Of a stretch of DNA of 64,000 nucleotides, positions 45,216-54,122 are shown in pieces. The position numbers were made by a program, and so were the translations under genes. The notes beneath the pieces were generated by a model. That model was not told the DNA's origin. It made no database searches and was given only the letters and a program-made list of their open reading frames with translations. This DNA comes from Lichenicola sp964248625 (lineage in GTDB: Bacteria; Pseudomonadota; Alphaproteobacteria; Acetobacterales; Acetobacteraceae), in the NCBI GenBank assembly GCA_964248625.1, contig CAXTZG010000004.1, positions 26,964 through 90,963 on the forward strand. Direction: 5' to 3'. Positions within the stretch are counted from its first letter, which is position 1, and each line of letters opens with the position of its first letter.

Positions 45216-47945
45216 TCAGCCGCCGGTCGGCGGCCCCTGCACCACTTCAACCAGATCGTCGGGTCGCAGCCACTTGCGCAGCGCCGCCTGGAGCTGTTCG
45301 GCGGTCGTGTCGTAGTAGTGCCGGGCTGCCACCTCCGGCTGGTCCAGCGGCAGGCCAAGATCGCTCAGGTGCAGATCCTCGTACCCGATGGCATCGAAGC
45401 TTGCCCGTCCCATCGGCAGCTGGCGCAGCAGCGAGGCCTTGGCCCGGGTCAGCTCGTCTGCCGTCACCGGCTCGTCCTGCACCGCCTTGAGGTCTCGGAT
45501 CACCAGGTCGCGGGCCTTGTCGATGTTCTGCGCGTCGGCACCATACGAGACCGAATACTCGCTTCGGTTGCGCGACCAGTGCAGCGCGCTGCTGACGCTA
45601 TAGACATAGCCGCCTCGCACCCTGAGGTCGCGATACAACCGTGACGAGAAGCCGCCGCCGAGGATCTCGTTGCCGAGGGTCAGGGTGAAATGGTCCGGGT
45701 CCGAGACCTTGATCGGCAGCGCCTCCGCCAGCTGGATGCTCGACTGCAGGCTGCTGCGGTCCGGCACGTAGGATCTCGACGGGCCGTTCCCCGGGATCGG
45801 CGGCAGGTCGATGGCAGGCGTCGCGCCGGCGGCCTTCCAGGCGCCGAACTCCCGCTCCACCGCCGACCTGGCATGCTCGGGCGTGATGTCGCCGACGATG
45901 ACGATGGTGGTCAGGTCCGGCCGGTAGGTGCTGGCGTAGAACGCCTTCGCTTCCGCCGGGGTGAGCGCCATCACCGTCTGCGGCGTCGCCTCGCGCAGGG
46001 ACGGGTCGCCCGCCGGCACCACGGCGCGCATGGTGGCCCGCTGGAACAGGTAGCTCGGCGAGCCGAGCAGCCCGGCCAGCCCGCCGGCGACCTGGCGCTG
46101 CACCACCTTGAACGCCGCGTCCAGGAACACCGGATGCAGCTCGTTGTCGGCCAGCAGGGCCAGCCCGGTATCGAACTGCGCCCGCAGCACCTTGAGCGCG
46201 AAGCCGCTGCCGGCGCTCTCGTCGGCCGCGATCGCGTCGAGGGCGGTCTGGAACGCCAGCCGGTCCCGGCTCTGGCTGCCATAGTCGAACATCCGCTCGA
46301 CCACGCTGGCGACACCCTCCTGGCCCTTCGGCTCCTGGATCTCCGTGACCTGCCGGATCTGGCCGTAGAGCGAGATGGTGTTGGTCACGTGCTCCGGCTG
46401 CACGATCAGGCGCAGGCCGTTGGGCAGGGTGCTCGCCACCGGCGCCGGCGAGGCCGGCGGCAGATGCAGCGCGGTCAGGGCAGCCGCCGCCCAGTCCGGC
46501 AGCGCCACCGGCTTGTCCGGTGGTGCTGCGAAGGCTTCGGCCCCGCCAAATCCCCTGCCGGCGACCGGCTTGCCGGACTCCTGCGGCGTCAGCACCGCCG
46601 TCACCACGTGCGCCGGATCGAACACGCTGCGCGCGATCCGGTTCACGTCCTCGACCGTGACCGCCTGGTAGGCCGCGGCCAGCGCGTCGGGTGAATCCAG
46701 CCCCTGGAACGCCAGCGCGTTGGACCAGCTCTGCGCGAGCCCGCTGATGCTGTCGTTGCGGGTGCCGAGCTGGGCGAGCTCGCGGCGCCTGGAAGCCTCC
46801 ACCAGCTCGGCCGGGACCCCATGCGTCGCCGCGTCGGCGATGATGCCGCGCATCCGGGCCAGCAGCGGCGCGCTGTCGGCCCCCTTGGGGAAGGCTGCGA
46901 ACACCACGCCGAACCCGACATCCGGCTTCGGCCGATACAGGAACTGCGCTGCCAGCGCGTCGCCGGCCGGCACCAGCGCGTAGAGCGCGCCGCGCTCGCT
47001 CGACAGCACGTCGCCGAGGATGTCGGCGGCTGCGAAATCCCGGCTCCGCGAGCCCGGCATCCGGTAGGCCAGCGTCGCGATGCCGACCGGATAGTCGGTG
47101 GGCAGCGACACGGTCTGCGGCTTGACGGCTGCCAGGTTGAAGGCCTTGCGCACCGGCAGCGCCTTGGCCGGGATGTCTTCGAACGCGGCCTTCACGTCGG
47201 CCAGCGCCCGGTCGGGATCGACGTCGCCGGCGATCACCAGGATCGCATTGTTCGGCGCATACCACTGCTCCCAGAACGTGCGCAGCAGCCGGGCGTCGGT
47301 CTTGTCGAAGGAGGGTCGGGTGCCGAGCGCGTCGTGCTCATAGGGGGTGCCGGCGAACATCGTCGCCTGCAGCTGGCTGAGATAGGTGTAGGCGGGACTG
47401 GACAGGTCGCGCGACACCTCCTGCTCGATGGCGCCGCGTTCCTTGTCCCAGTCGGCCTGGTTCAGGCTGAGCCGGCTCATGCGCAGCGCCTCGACGCGCA
47501 GCACCACCGACAGGTCGTCCGACGGGGCCGTATAAAAATACTGGGTGACGGTCTCGGTGGTGTCGGCGTTGTATTCCCCGCCGAGCTTGGCGCCGATCTC
47601 GGAGAGCTGGTCTTTGTCGAGCCCGTCGGAGCCGCGGAACATCATGTGCTCGGTGGCGTGGGCCATGCCTGGAAACCCGGGCGGCGCGTCGTTCGAGCCC
47701 ACGAGATAGTTGATCTCGGTGGTGACCACCGGCGCCAGCCGATCCTGCACGATCACCACCCGCAGGCCGTTCGACAGCGTCGCCCGCAGCGCCGACGCCA
47801 GACCGGTGGCGTGCTGCGCCGGCACGGCCGGGCCGGCGACCTGCGGATCCACCGGGCCGGGCGTCGGGGCCGCCAGCGCCGGCCTGGCGAGCGCCGCCAG
47901 CATCAGACCGGTGATCAGGGGCCGGGTCGCGATCCGGTGGCGCAT
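45216..47945 (-). CDS. Exported M16-family zinc peptidase (two-domain)
   Basis: 909 residues with a signal peptide (ITGLMLAALARPALA). The inverted zinc motif HATEH (H96-E99-H100) is in the family context GMAHATEHMMFRG, with a downstream Glu in ERGAIEQEVSRD. Two M16 halves are visible: the active N-terminal half and a C-terminal half (LPNGLRLIVQPEHV, NEILGGGFSSRLYRDLRVRG) lacking a zinc motif, as in processing-peptidase-like pairs fused in one chain. Likely degrades or processes peptides in the periplasm. It lies between glf and gspI. Confidence 0.9.
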   Translation of the reverse strand: MRHRIATRPLITGLMLAALARPALAAPTPGPVDPQVAGPAVPAQHATGLASALRATLSNGLRVVIVQDRLAPVVTTEINYLVGSNDAPPGFPGMAHATEHMMFRGSDGLDKDQLSEIGAKLGGEYNADTTETVTQYFYTAPSDDLSVVLRVEALRMSRLSLNQADWDKERGAIEQEVSRDLSSPAYTYLSQLQATMFAGTPYEHDALGTRPSFDKTDARLLRTFWEQWYAPNNAILVIAGDVDPDRALADVKAAFEDIPAKALPVRKAFNLAAVKPQTVSLPTDYPVGIATLAYRMPGSRSRDFAAADILGDVLSSERGALYALVPAGDALAAQFLYRPKPDVGFGVVFAAFPKGADSAPLLARMRGIIADAATHGVPAELVEASRRRELAQLGTRNDSISGLAQSWSNALAFQGLDSPDALAAAYQAVTVEDVNRIARSVFDPAHVVTAVLTPQESGKPVAGRGFGGAEAFAAPPDKPVALPDWAAAALTALHLPPASPAPVASTLPNGLRLIVQPEHVTNTISLYGQIRQVTEIQEPKGQEGVASVVERMFDYGSQSRDRLAFQTALDAIAADESAGSGFALKVLRAQFDTGLALLADNELHPVFLDAAFKVVQRQVAGGLAGLLGSPSYLFQRATMRAVVPAGDPSLREATPQTVMALTPAEAKAFYASTYRPDLTTIVIVGDITPEHARSAVEREFGAWKAAGATPAIDLPPIPGNGPSRSYVPDRSSLQSSIQLAEALPIKVSDPDHFTLTLGNEILGGGFSSRLYRDLRVRGGYVYSVSSALHWSRNRSEYSVSYGADAQNIDKARDLVIRDLKAVQDEPVTADELTRAKASLLRQLPMGRASFDAIGYEDLHLSDLGLPLDQPEVAARHYYDTTAEQLQAALRKWLRPDDLVEVVQGPPTGG

Positions 47946-48053
47946 GCCGTGTCTCCGCGTCGTGTTCGTCCGGATCTGGACGCGGCACGCACCCTAGTGA
48001 TGCGTGCCCTGCCGGCATAGCCGCCCGCCTATGAAGGATACGTCACCTGGCCG

Positions 48054-48503
48054 ATGATGACGGCAATGATGATCTCCTCTCGTTCGTCCGATGCCGGCTT
48101 CACGCTGCTCGAGGTGCTGGTCGCGTTCGTGATCGCCGCTCTGGCGCTGGGCGTGCTGTTCGAGGGTGCGGTCGAGGGCATCCGCTCCACCCGCATCGCC
48201 GACCGCACCCAGGAGGCGCTGTCCCGGGCCCAGTCCCACCTAGCCACCGTCGGCCACGGCGTGCTGCTGGCGCCCACCACGCAGGAGGGCGAGGATGGCA
48301 GCCTGTATCACTGGAGCCTGCGCATCGTGCCGCTGCAATCCGCGACCGGCGCCGGAGGCGGAGGCGCACAGGCATCCAGGTTCGTGCTCTACGGCGTGCA
48401 GGTGACGGAATCCTGGCCGGACACGGCCGCCGGCGGCGACCACACCCGGGCTGTCGTGCTGCGCACCGAGCGGGTCGGCACCCAGCCTGGCAGCGGCCCA
48501 TGA
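48054..48503 (+). CDS. gspI: Type II secretion minor pseudopilin GspI
   Basis: 149 residues with the prepilin motif SDAG-FTLLEVLVAFVIAALALGV. The small size, second half lacking strong conservation, and position directly before gspJ fit GspI. It overlaps gspJ by ATGA (48500-48503). Confidence 0.85.
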   Translation: MMTAMMISSRSSDAGFTLLEVLVAFVIAALALGVLFEGAVEGIRSTRIADRTQEALSRAQSHLATVGHGVLLAPTTQEGEDGSLYHWSLRIVPLQSATGAGGGGAQASRFVLYGVQVTESWPDTAAGGDHTRAVVLRTERVGTQPGSGP

Positions 48504-49117
48504 CCGCCGGCCCGACGCGCCGCCCGGCCGATGCCGGCTTCACCCTGCTTGAAATCGTGGTCGCCCTGGTGGTGCTGGGCATCCTGCTGGTGACGCTGAC
48601 CCGCGGCGTGCAGTTCGGCCTGGCCGCCTTCGACCGACAGGACCGGATGATCGCCACCGGCGGTCGCCTGGAGGCCGTCGACAGCACGCTGCGCCGCCTG
48701 ATCGAGCAGCTCGATCCCGGCACCAGCGCGGATGGCAATACGGTGACCGGGACCCATCACGCGCTGGCCTTTCGCGCCCCGCTGCCGGTCGCGGCACAGG
48801 CGCGTCCCGACGCACCGCCGTCGGACGGGCTCGCCGATCTCCGCCTGTCGGTGAGTGCGTCGCACCACCTGCTGCTGACCTGGCTGCCGCATCGTCACGT
48901 CCTGCCGGCCGGTCCCCCACCCAAGCCGCATGACGAGACGCTGCTCGACGATGTCGAGCGCATCGACCTGGACTACTGGTCGGACGGCAGCTGGCACCAG
49001 CAATGGCGCCAGCCCAAGCCGCCCTCGCTGATCCGCCTGCGCATCGTGTTCCCCGACGGCGATCCCCGCCGCTGGCCCGATCTGGTTGCGGCACCTATTC
49101 GCGATCAGGCGGGCTGA
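48500..49117 (+). CDS. gspJ: Type II secretion minor pseudopilin GspJ
   Basis: 205 residues beginning MTAGPTRRPADAG-FTLLEIVVALVVLG. RLEAVDSTLRRLIEQLDPGT and the C-terminal LLDDVERIDLDYWSDGSWHQ segment match GspJ. It is translationally coupled to gspI. gspK, L, M and D do not follow; the next gene-like element is a pseudogene. Confidence 0.88.
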   Translation: MTAGPTRRPADAGFTLLEIVVALVVLGILLVTLTRGVQFGLAAFDRQDRMIATGGRLEAVDSTLRRLIEQLDPGTSADGNTVTGTHHALAFRAPLPVAAQARPDAPPSDGLADLRLSVSASHHLLLTWLPHRHVLPAGPPPKPHDETLLDDVERIDLDYWSDGSWHQQWRQPKPPSLIRLRIVFPDGDPRRWPDLVAAPIRDQAG

Positions 49118-49437
49118 GGGGCGGAGTCGGCTTCATGGGCTTGCCCCTGCGGTGCTGATGCCCGGGCCGACGTTCAAGATCAGCAGGGCCGGCCTGCAAG
49201 CGGCGTTTGATATGACGACTTGGCGTAGAGCATATGTCCCGCTTCAATGATGGACGATCGCCAGGCAAGACCGTCGAGCTGCGCATCCAGCGCATCGCCC
49301 TAACTGCGCCAGCACCGTCATCTTCTGGCTGTGATCAATGAATCATGATCCTAGTTAAGCGAAAAGCTTTTGACATGTGGCTGACCTCGATGCGGACCTG
49401 CAGCCGAAGGAACAGCCAAAGCGCGTCAGAGCCAACA
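49118..49437. other. Intergenic region after gspJ
   Basis: A minus-strand stretch (about 49190-49300) reads LDAQLDGLAWRSSIIEAGHM and SSYQTPLAGRP before stops, which may be a fragment of an unrecognised enzyme gene. Nothing else is seen. Confidence 0.3.
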
Positions 49438-49810
49438 TTAGCAGCCGATCCACAGACGTCTTTCTGCGATCGATCGGGCGTAAGCCAGAACGTGGTCGCT
49501 CTGCACGCCGACAATCTCCGTCGTCAGCTCCAGCAGGTCGCGCGTGAGGATGGCGCCACAGAGGCCAGAGCCCGGGCCGATCGGCACAAACAGGACGTCG
49601 AACGGCGGGGCGCCTGGGAGCAGCTCCAGCGCCCGCGTCGCGACCCAGCATCAGGTTTGGATGGAAAGAGGGCGCGAACCGCAGGTGCCGCTCCTTTGCC
49701 AGGCGTGCGGCTTCCGTCCAAGCGATGCCGAAGTCGCTGCCGTGTCCGATCAATCGAGCGCCCAAGGCATGGATGGCGGCGTTCTTCTCCGTGCTCTGAA
49801 CGCCCGCCTG
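49438..49810 (-). pseudogene. Fragment of PLP-dependent threonine/serine dehydratase
   Basis: The first frame reads STEKNAAIHALGARLIGHGS and EAARLAKERHLRFAPSFHPN. After a frameshift near 49645 it continues VATRALELLPGAPPFDVLFV, PIGPGSGLCGAIL and LTTEIVGVQSD, then stops. This matches the middle of threonine-dehydratase-like enzymes, including the Gly-rich PLP phosphate loop (GPGSG). Both ends of the family are missing. Confidence 0.7.
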
Positions 49811-49832
49811 GCAGCGTGTCTTGCCCTTGTGT

Positions 49833-52787
49833 TTAGTCGTCAGCATCGGGCACGGATGCCGAGCCTTTCGCTTGCGGATAGGGAATGCCCGGCTTGGTGC
49901 CTTCCCACAGCACTCGATTGAAGAGGCCAACCGGCACACGGTCCTCGGCTGAGAAGTCGAAGCCCTTCGTCTTCTGCGCCCACCAGGCCGCGTCGTGCAG
50001 CGGCCGGATGTCCGGTCCGGCAGCGTAACGGACACCGCTTTCGTTTGCAGCCACCTGAAGCATCGTCGTCTTGAGAATGGTGGAGGCGATCGCCGTGTAA
50101 TACCACGATCCCGAACCCGACGTATCGAACACGTCGGCCATTGGCGCCGCGTTGGCGGTAAGCAGGCTTATGTGCGCAGTGCCGAGAACATCCTCGATCG
50201 TGCGCAACATGTTGACCTGATTGTAGCGCGTACTGACGACCACGTGCTGCTTGACGTAGGCGCCGGCGATGTAGGCAGTCGAGCGGTGGCTGTCGACGTG
50301 GTCCGGACCGTCCTGGCTGTCATCCTCAATCACGAAGAAAAGGGTGCTGTCCGCGTATGGACTGTTGGCGACCGTCTCCAGCATGCGGCCGATGGCGAGA
50401 TCATTGTCGGCTTCCTGGGTTTCCGGTGTGTTCACACCGGCCAAGGCTGTCGCGAAGCTACCGGTGTGGTCGTGGCTGAGCCGAACGGTCTCAAATGCCG
50501 GAAGATTTTCCTGACGCACGTATTGCCTGAACTCCCGCTTCCATTCGTTGACGTTCCACTGGTCGGAAAACGTCTGATCGAAGCCACGGAAATAGAGGTC
50601 AGTGGAACCTTGCAGCTGCGGGTTCAGTTCAGCCGCCTGTTGGATGCCGGCGGCGCCCGCATTGGTGATCGGCTGACCGTTCAGCGTCGTCGGACCGATA
50701 TTGTTGACCATGAAACCGTAGTTGCGAACGTTGAGACCGGCTTTCATCGCGGCAACAAAGATATAGCCTTCCTGCTCGCCGTCTTCACCGCCATAGACGG
50801 TGTCTGTGGCAGCGATGTCGCTCGGGCCGGGCAGCAGGTTGGCGGTTCCGCCAGGCAACAGCGCGGACAGCGTGTTGTAGTTGTAGGTCGTGCCGCCGAC
50901 CGTCGTTGGCGCAACGGCATTGACGCGGTCCGCATCGGCGACGCCGACCGGCACGTTGCGATTCGAGCCCTCGCTCTCGTAGGACAACCCGCGGCTGACA
51001 AAGGCGTAATTCTGCTGCTGGGTGACTTCCTCGTCATTGGTGATGCGGCCGCGCATCGACCATGACCAGCCATCCATGCTGCCGTCGGCGGGATCCAGGA
51101 AGTTGTCGAGCGTGACGAACTGCTTCGAGATCCTGTGGAAGTTGGGAGTGATCGCTCGGCCGAACTGCACCAGCGATGGATCTGCGTTGGCGCCATTGTT
51201 CAGGTCACCAAGCATCTGATCGAACGTCCGGTTCTCCTTGATGATGTAGATGACGTGTTTGATGTGATGCCGAAGGAACGACATGACCTGCTTGTCAGCC
51301 GGCGCTTCTGTGACCGAGTAGCCGTTGTTCTGCGCCACCTGTGCGGTCAACGCAGCCAGCTCGCTCGCATCCGGTGTCGGCGCGCTGATGAGCGAAGCCT
51401 GCTCGAGCTGGAACTGGTATTGGTTGGAAGCCGACGATGCGGCGGCTGCGATCGCGTTGGCCGCGAGAATTCCCGCGGTGTTGTCCGTGTAGCCCGGCGG
51501 GATCGGTGCGAAGGCCTTGTACTGGATATGACCGGTGTTGCTGGAGAGGTTACCCGGGTTCGGGCCGGTGTTGCTCTTGCCGTTGACGATATACATCTGC
51601 GAGCCGTCGGGACTGAAGGCCACATCCTTTGGGGCGTAGGCGGTCGGGATGAGTCCCTGAACGCGCAGCGCGCCACTACCGGTCAGCGGCACGACAGCAA
51701 TGTTGTTGGCGCCATTATTGACGACGTAGAGCGTCTTGCCATCCGGGGAAACGGTGACGGCATACGGTGCCGCGCCGGTATAGCGAGGCCCCGATATCAG
51801 GCCAGCTGGCGCGCGGACGTCGATCTCGCGCAGCAGACGATTGCTGGCCACGTCGATGAGGGCAACACGGTCCTGATTATCCTCCGCCACGAAGAGGATG
51901 CCGTTGCTGAGCGTCATGCCGTACGGATTGCCGGCAAGCGGGATGCGCGTAATGAGGCGGCCGGTCTGACCGGAAATGTCGACCACGACGACCTCGCGGT
52001 CGCGGGTGGATGAGATATAGGCCGAGCTGCCGCTGAGGGTGACAGCGAACGGATACTCGCCACCGGCGGCGGCGCTGACGCCGCTCGTGTTGAAGGGACG
52101 CAGGTCGTAGTCGAACCTGACACGGGCGGTCGGGATATCGATGACGCTGATCGAATCATTGTAGTTGTTGGCTGCAACGAACGTCCGGGCGTCGTCAGAG
52201 ATTGCCAGGCCGACGGTTTCAGGCTTCACCAGCAGGCCGACGCCACCGGGCAACCCGCCTGCGTTGGCATGACCAAGGGGGAACTCCGTCTTCAGCGTCA
52301 AAAGGCCGTTGCTCTTGACATAGACGTAGATGGCATCATCCGAGCCGCCTGCAGCGAACAGGGCGCTGCTGTCGGGTGACCAGACGAGGCCGCGATTGGC
52401 GTTGGTCTGCTTGATGACCTGGATCAGTGACGGTCGGCTCGCGGATCCAGCGCTGATGTCATAGATGAAGATGTATTGGGTGGAGTTGGCGACATCGGTG
52501 GCTCCACTGGCGGTGTCGAGCGAGTTTTGTCCGCCGGTGACGACTGCCAGGGTCCTGCCATCCGGACTGACGGCCTCTCTCAAGGCCTCGCCGGCGACGA
52601 AGTTGGGATAGGCAGCCAGTCCGGGATTCAGAAGCTGCTGCGTCGCGCCTGGGATGGCGAGCGGCGTGATGAAGAGGTTGGTCGGCAGCTCGACGGACGT
52701 CGTCTGGGCATAAGCAGCAAGCGGCAACGACAACATACTCGTTGCAAGCAACGTCGCGCGCAACACGCATCTAGACCGGATCGACAT
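49833..52787 (-). CDS. Exported YVTN beta-propeller / phosphoesterase fusion
   Basis: 984 residues from ATG 52787 (GGAGGGGG upstream). A signal peptide (LRATLLATSMLSLPLAAYAQ) precedes a seven-bladed-type YVTN propeller, about 60-430, with repeated VSPDGRTLAVV, SPDGKTLYVVNNGANNIAVV and SPDGSQMYIVNG. A linker follows, then a phosphoesterase domain of the phospholipase C/acid phosphatase group: KHVIYIIKENRTFDQMLGDL near 505, LDNFLDPADGSMDGWSWSM, FFVIEDDSQDGPDHVDSHRS near 825-845. The Asp/His/Asn pattern fits metal-dependent phosphohydrolysis. A Pho-box-like array lies upstream, consistent with phosphate scavenging. Confidence 0.85.
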   Translation of the reverse strand: MSIRSRCVLRATLLATSMLSLPLAAYAQTTSVELPTNLFITPLAIPGATQQLLNPGLAAYPNFVAGEALREAVSPDGRTLAVVTGGQNSLDTASGATDVANSTQYIFIYDISAGSASRPSLIQVIKQTNANRGLVWSPDSSALFAAGGSDDAIYVYVKSNGLLTLKTEFPLGHANAGGLPGGVGLLVKPETVGLAISDDARTFVAANNYNDSISVIDIPTARVRFDYDLRPFNTSGVSAAAGGEYPFAVTLSGSSAYISSTRDREVVVVDISGQTGRLITRIPLAGNPYGMTLSNGILFVAEDNQDRVALIDVASNRLLREIDVRAPAGLISGPRYTGAAPYAVTVSPDGKTLYVVNNGANNIAVVPLTGSGALRVQGLIPTAYAPKDVAFSPDGSQMYIVNGKSNTGPNPGNLSSNTGHIQYKAFAPIPPGYTDNTAGILAANAIAAAASSASNQYQFQLEQASLISAPTPDASELAALTAQVAQNNGYSVTEAPADKQVMSFLRHHIKHVIYIIKENRTFDQMLGDLNNGANADPSLVQFGRAITPNFHRISKQFVTLDNFLDPADGSMDGWSWSMRGRITNDEEVTQQQNYAFVSRGLSYESEGSNRNVPVGVADADRVNAVAPTTVGGTTYNYNTLSALLPGGTANLLPGPSDIAATDTVYGGEDGEQEGYIFVAAMKAGLNVRNYGFMVNNIGPTTLNGQPITNAGAAGIQQAAELNPQLQGSTDLYFRGFDQTFSDQWNVNEWKREFRQYVRQENLPAFETVRLSHDHTGSFATALAGVNTPETQEADNDLAIGRMLETVANSPYADSTLFFVIEDDSQDGPDHVDSHRSTAYIAGAYVKQHVVVSTRYNQVNMLRTIEDVLGTAHISLLTANAAPMADVFDTSGSGSWYYTAIASTILKTTMLQVAANESGVRYAAGPDIRPLHDAAWWAQKTKGFDFSAEDRVPVGLFNRVLWEGTKPGIPYPQAKGSASVPDADD

Positions 52788-52935
52788 GCGCCCCCTCCAT
52801 TTCTGCTCTGCCGACCCAGGGCGATGTGCGCCTGGTGACTGGATGAATAGAAAAGCAGACGAGAAGAATTTTGTCTTGACCAATCAGGTTACATTTTGAC
52901 GAAGATTGCCGATCCTGAAAGTCATGCTGCGTATC

Positions 52936-52975
52936 ATGTCAGCTTCCTGTCAGCTTTGTTTGTCGGTTCTGTCAG
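52936..52975. promoter_or_regulatory. Pho-box-like array of 11-bp periodic repeats
   Basis: ATGTCAG (52936), CTGTCAG (52947), GTTTGTC (52958, weak) and CTGTCAG (52969) recur exactly every 11 bp, the spacing of PhoB half-sites (CTGTCAT-type 7-mers with 4-bp gaps). The array is 149-188 bp upstream of the phosphoesterase start; on that gene's strand it reads CTGACAG, so orientation is reversed. PhoB control is inferred. Confidence 0.5.
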
Positions 52976-53469
52976 AACTCGCGACAGAGTCCTACTGTTT
53001 TCCATAACAGTTCTGTGGATCATGTAGAAAGCTTGATCCGGAACGCTCCGGTCACGGACGATCGGCACTTTGGCTCGAGAGCTGACAAAACGGGAACTCA
53101 CACCAGATAGTCACAGGGAACCCGTCTCCGCACCATTCTATTCCATGCGCGGCGGTCACTCAACTGGCCGACAAGAGCGTTTCACGAAATGCATCTGGAT
53201 CAGTCCAGAAGTATAATGACATTAATTCTCGAGTAGATTTCTGTCCAATTCCAATTATAGTTCAGTAGTTGCGAATATTATTTCTTTAATTCTTGATCTT
53301 TCATGCGCGCGATGATTTGATTTGATCGCGTTGATGCTGCGGAAGATGTCGGACGAAGTTGCGGTGGTCAAAAATACGGCGGCTGATGCTCAGCCGGATG
53401 TTCGCGAGGGTCGTGGAACAGTCGGTCGCAATGGCTGCGAAGTCGTCCAGTGTGACCGCAATGTCTGTT
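52976..53469. other. AT-rich region upstream of the phosphoesterase gene
   Basis: Markedly AT-richer than average, especially 53210-53300. No gene with a ribosome binding site is visible. A minus-strand frame (53301-53500) has protein-like composition but no identifiable family; it may belong to the transposase relic next door. Confidence 0.35.
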
Positions 53470-53790
53470 GCTCTGTTGAAGAAAGCCGCGGCGGCTTTGC
53501 GGGCAAGATCCACGCCCGCGCAGACGATCAGGGACGCCCTCTCGGCTTCGTCCTGACAGGCGGAGAAGCCGTCGACTGCCAGGCAGTCGACGAGTTGGTG
53601 GCGTTGCCGGTCGCCAACCCCCAAGCGCATGCTGGGCGACAAGGGCTGTGATGATGACGACGTCCGTAGCGGGCTCCTGATGAAGGGCATCCTGCCGGTG
53701 ATCCCGCCCGGGACGAACCGCAGAAGCCAATCGCCTGCGACTTCCATGCCTACCGGGACCGCAACCGCATCGAGCGCATGGGCCCCCTCG
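53470..53790 (+). pseudogene. IS5-type transposase relic, multiple frameshifts
   Basis: Pieces in three frames line up with IS5-family transposases: ESRGGFAGKIHARADDQGRP and LGFVLTGGEAVDCQAVDELV in one, LGDKGCDDDDVRSGLLMKGI then LPVIPPGTNRR in the next, DFHAYRDRNRIERM in the third. The order and spacing are those of the DDE region and C-terminal YREK-like motif. No terminal inverted repeats were found. Confidence 0.7.
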
Positions 53791-54122
53791 GCCGCTCGCA
53801 CCGCATCCGGCACGATGTCGGCGAGATCAAGGCGGAAGGACGCAGATCAGGTCGGTGCGGGTAAAGGCTGGACGGTCTGCCGGCAAAAAGTGGGGACCGC
53901 GCCGCACACGGCGGCATGATGCTCGGCCTCGGTTGACCAAAACGCTGGACAGGGGGCCGCTATGAGCGTGGGTGACATGGCTCTACCGTAGGCCTGCCAC
54001 CGGGCGGAGGAGCATGAAGACCAAGGAGACAACGGACTGCACAGGTCTGGCTCACCGGATATGATGCTCGCGACCCGACCCGCATCCACCGCGGAGCGTT
54101 GTCCGAACCGGGGAATGCGAGC

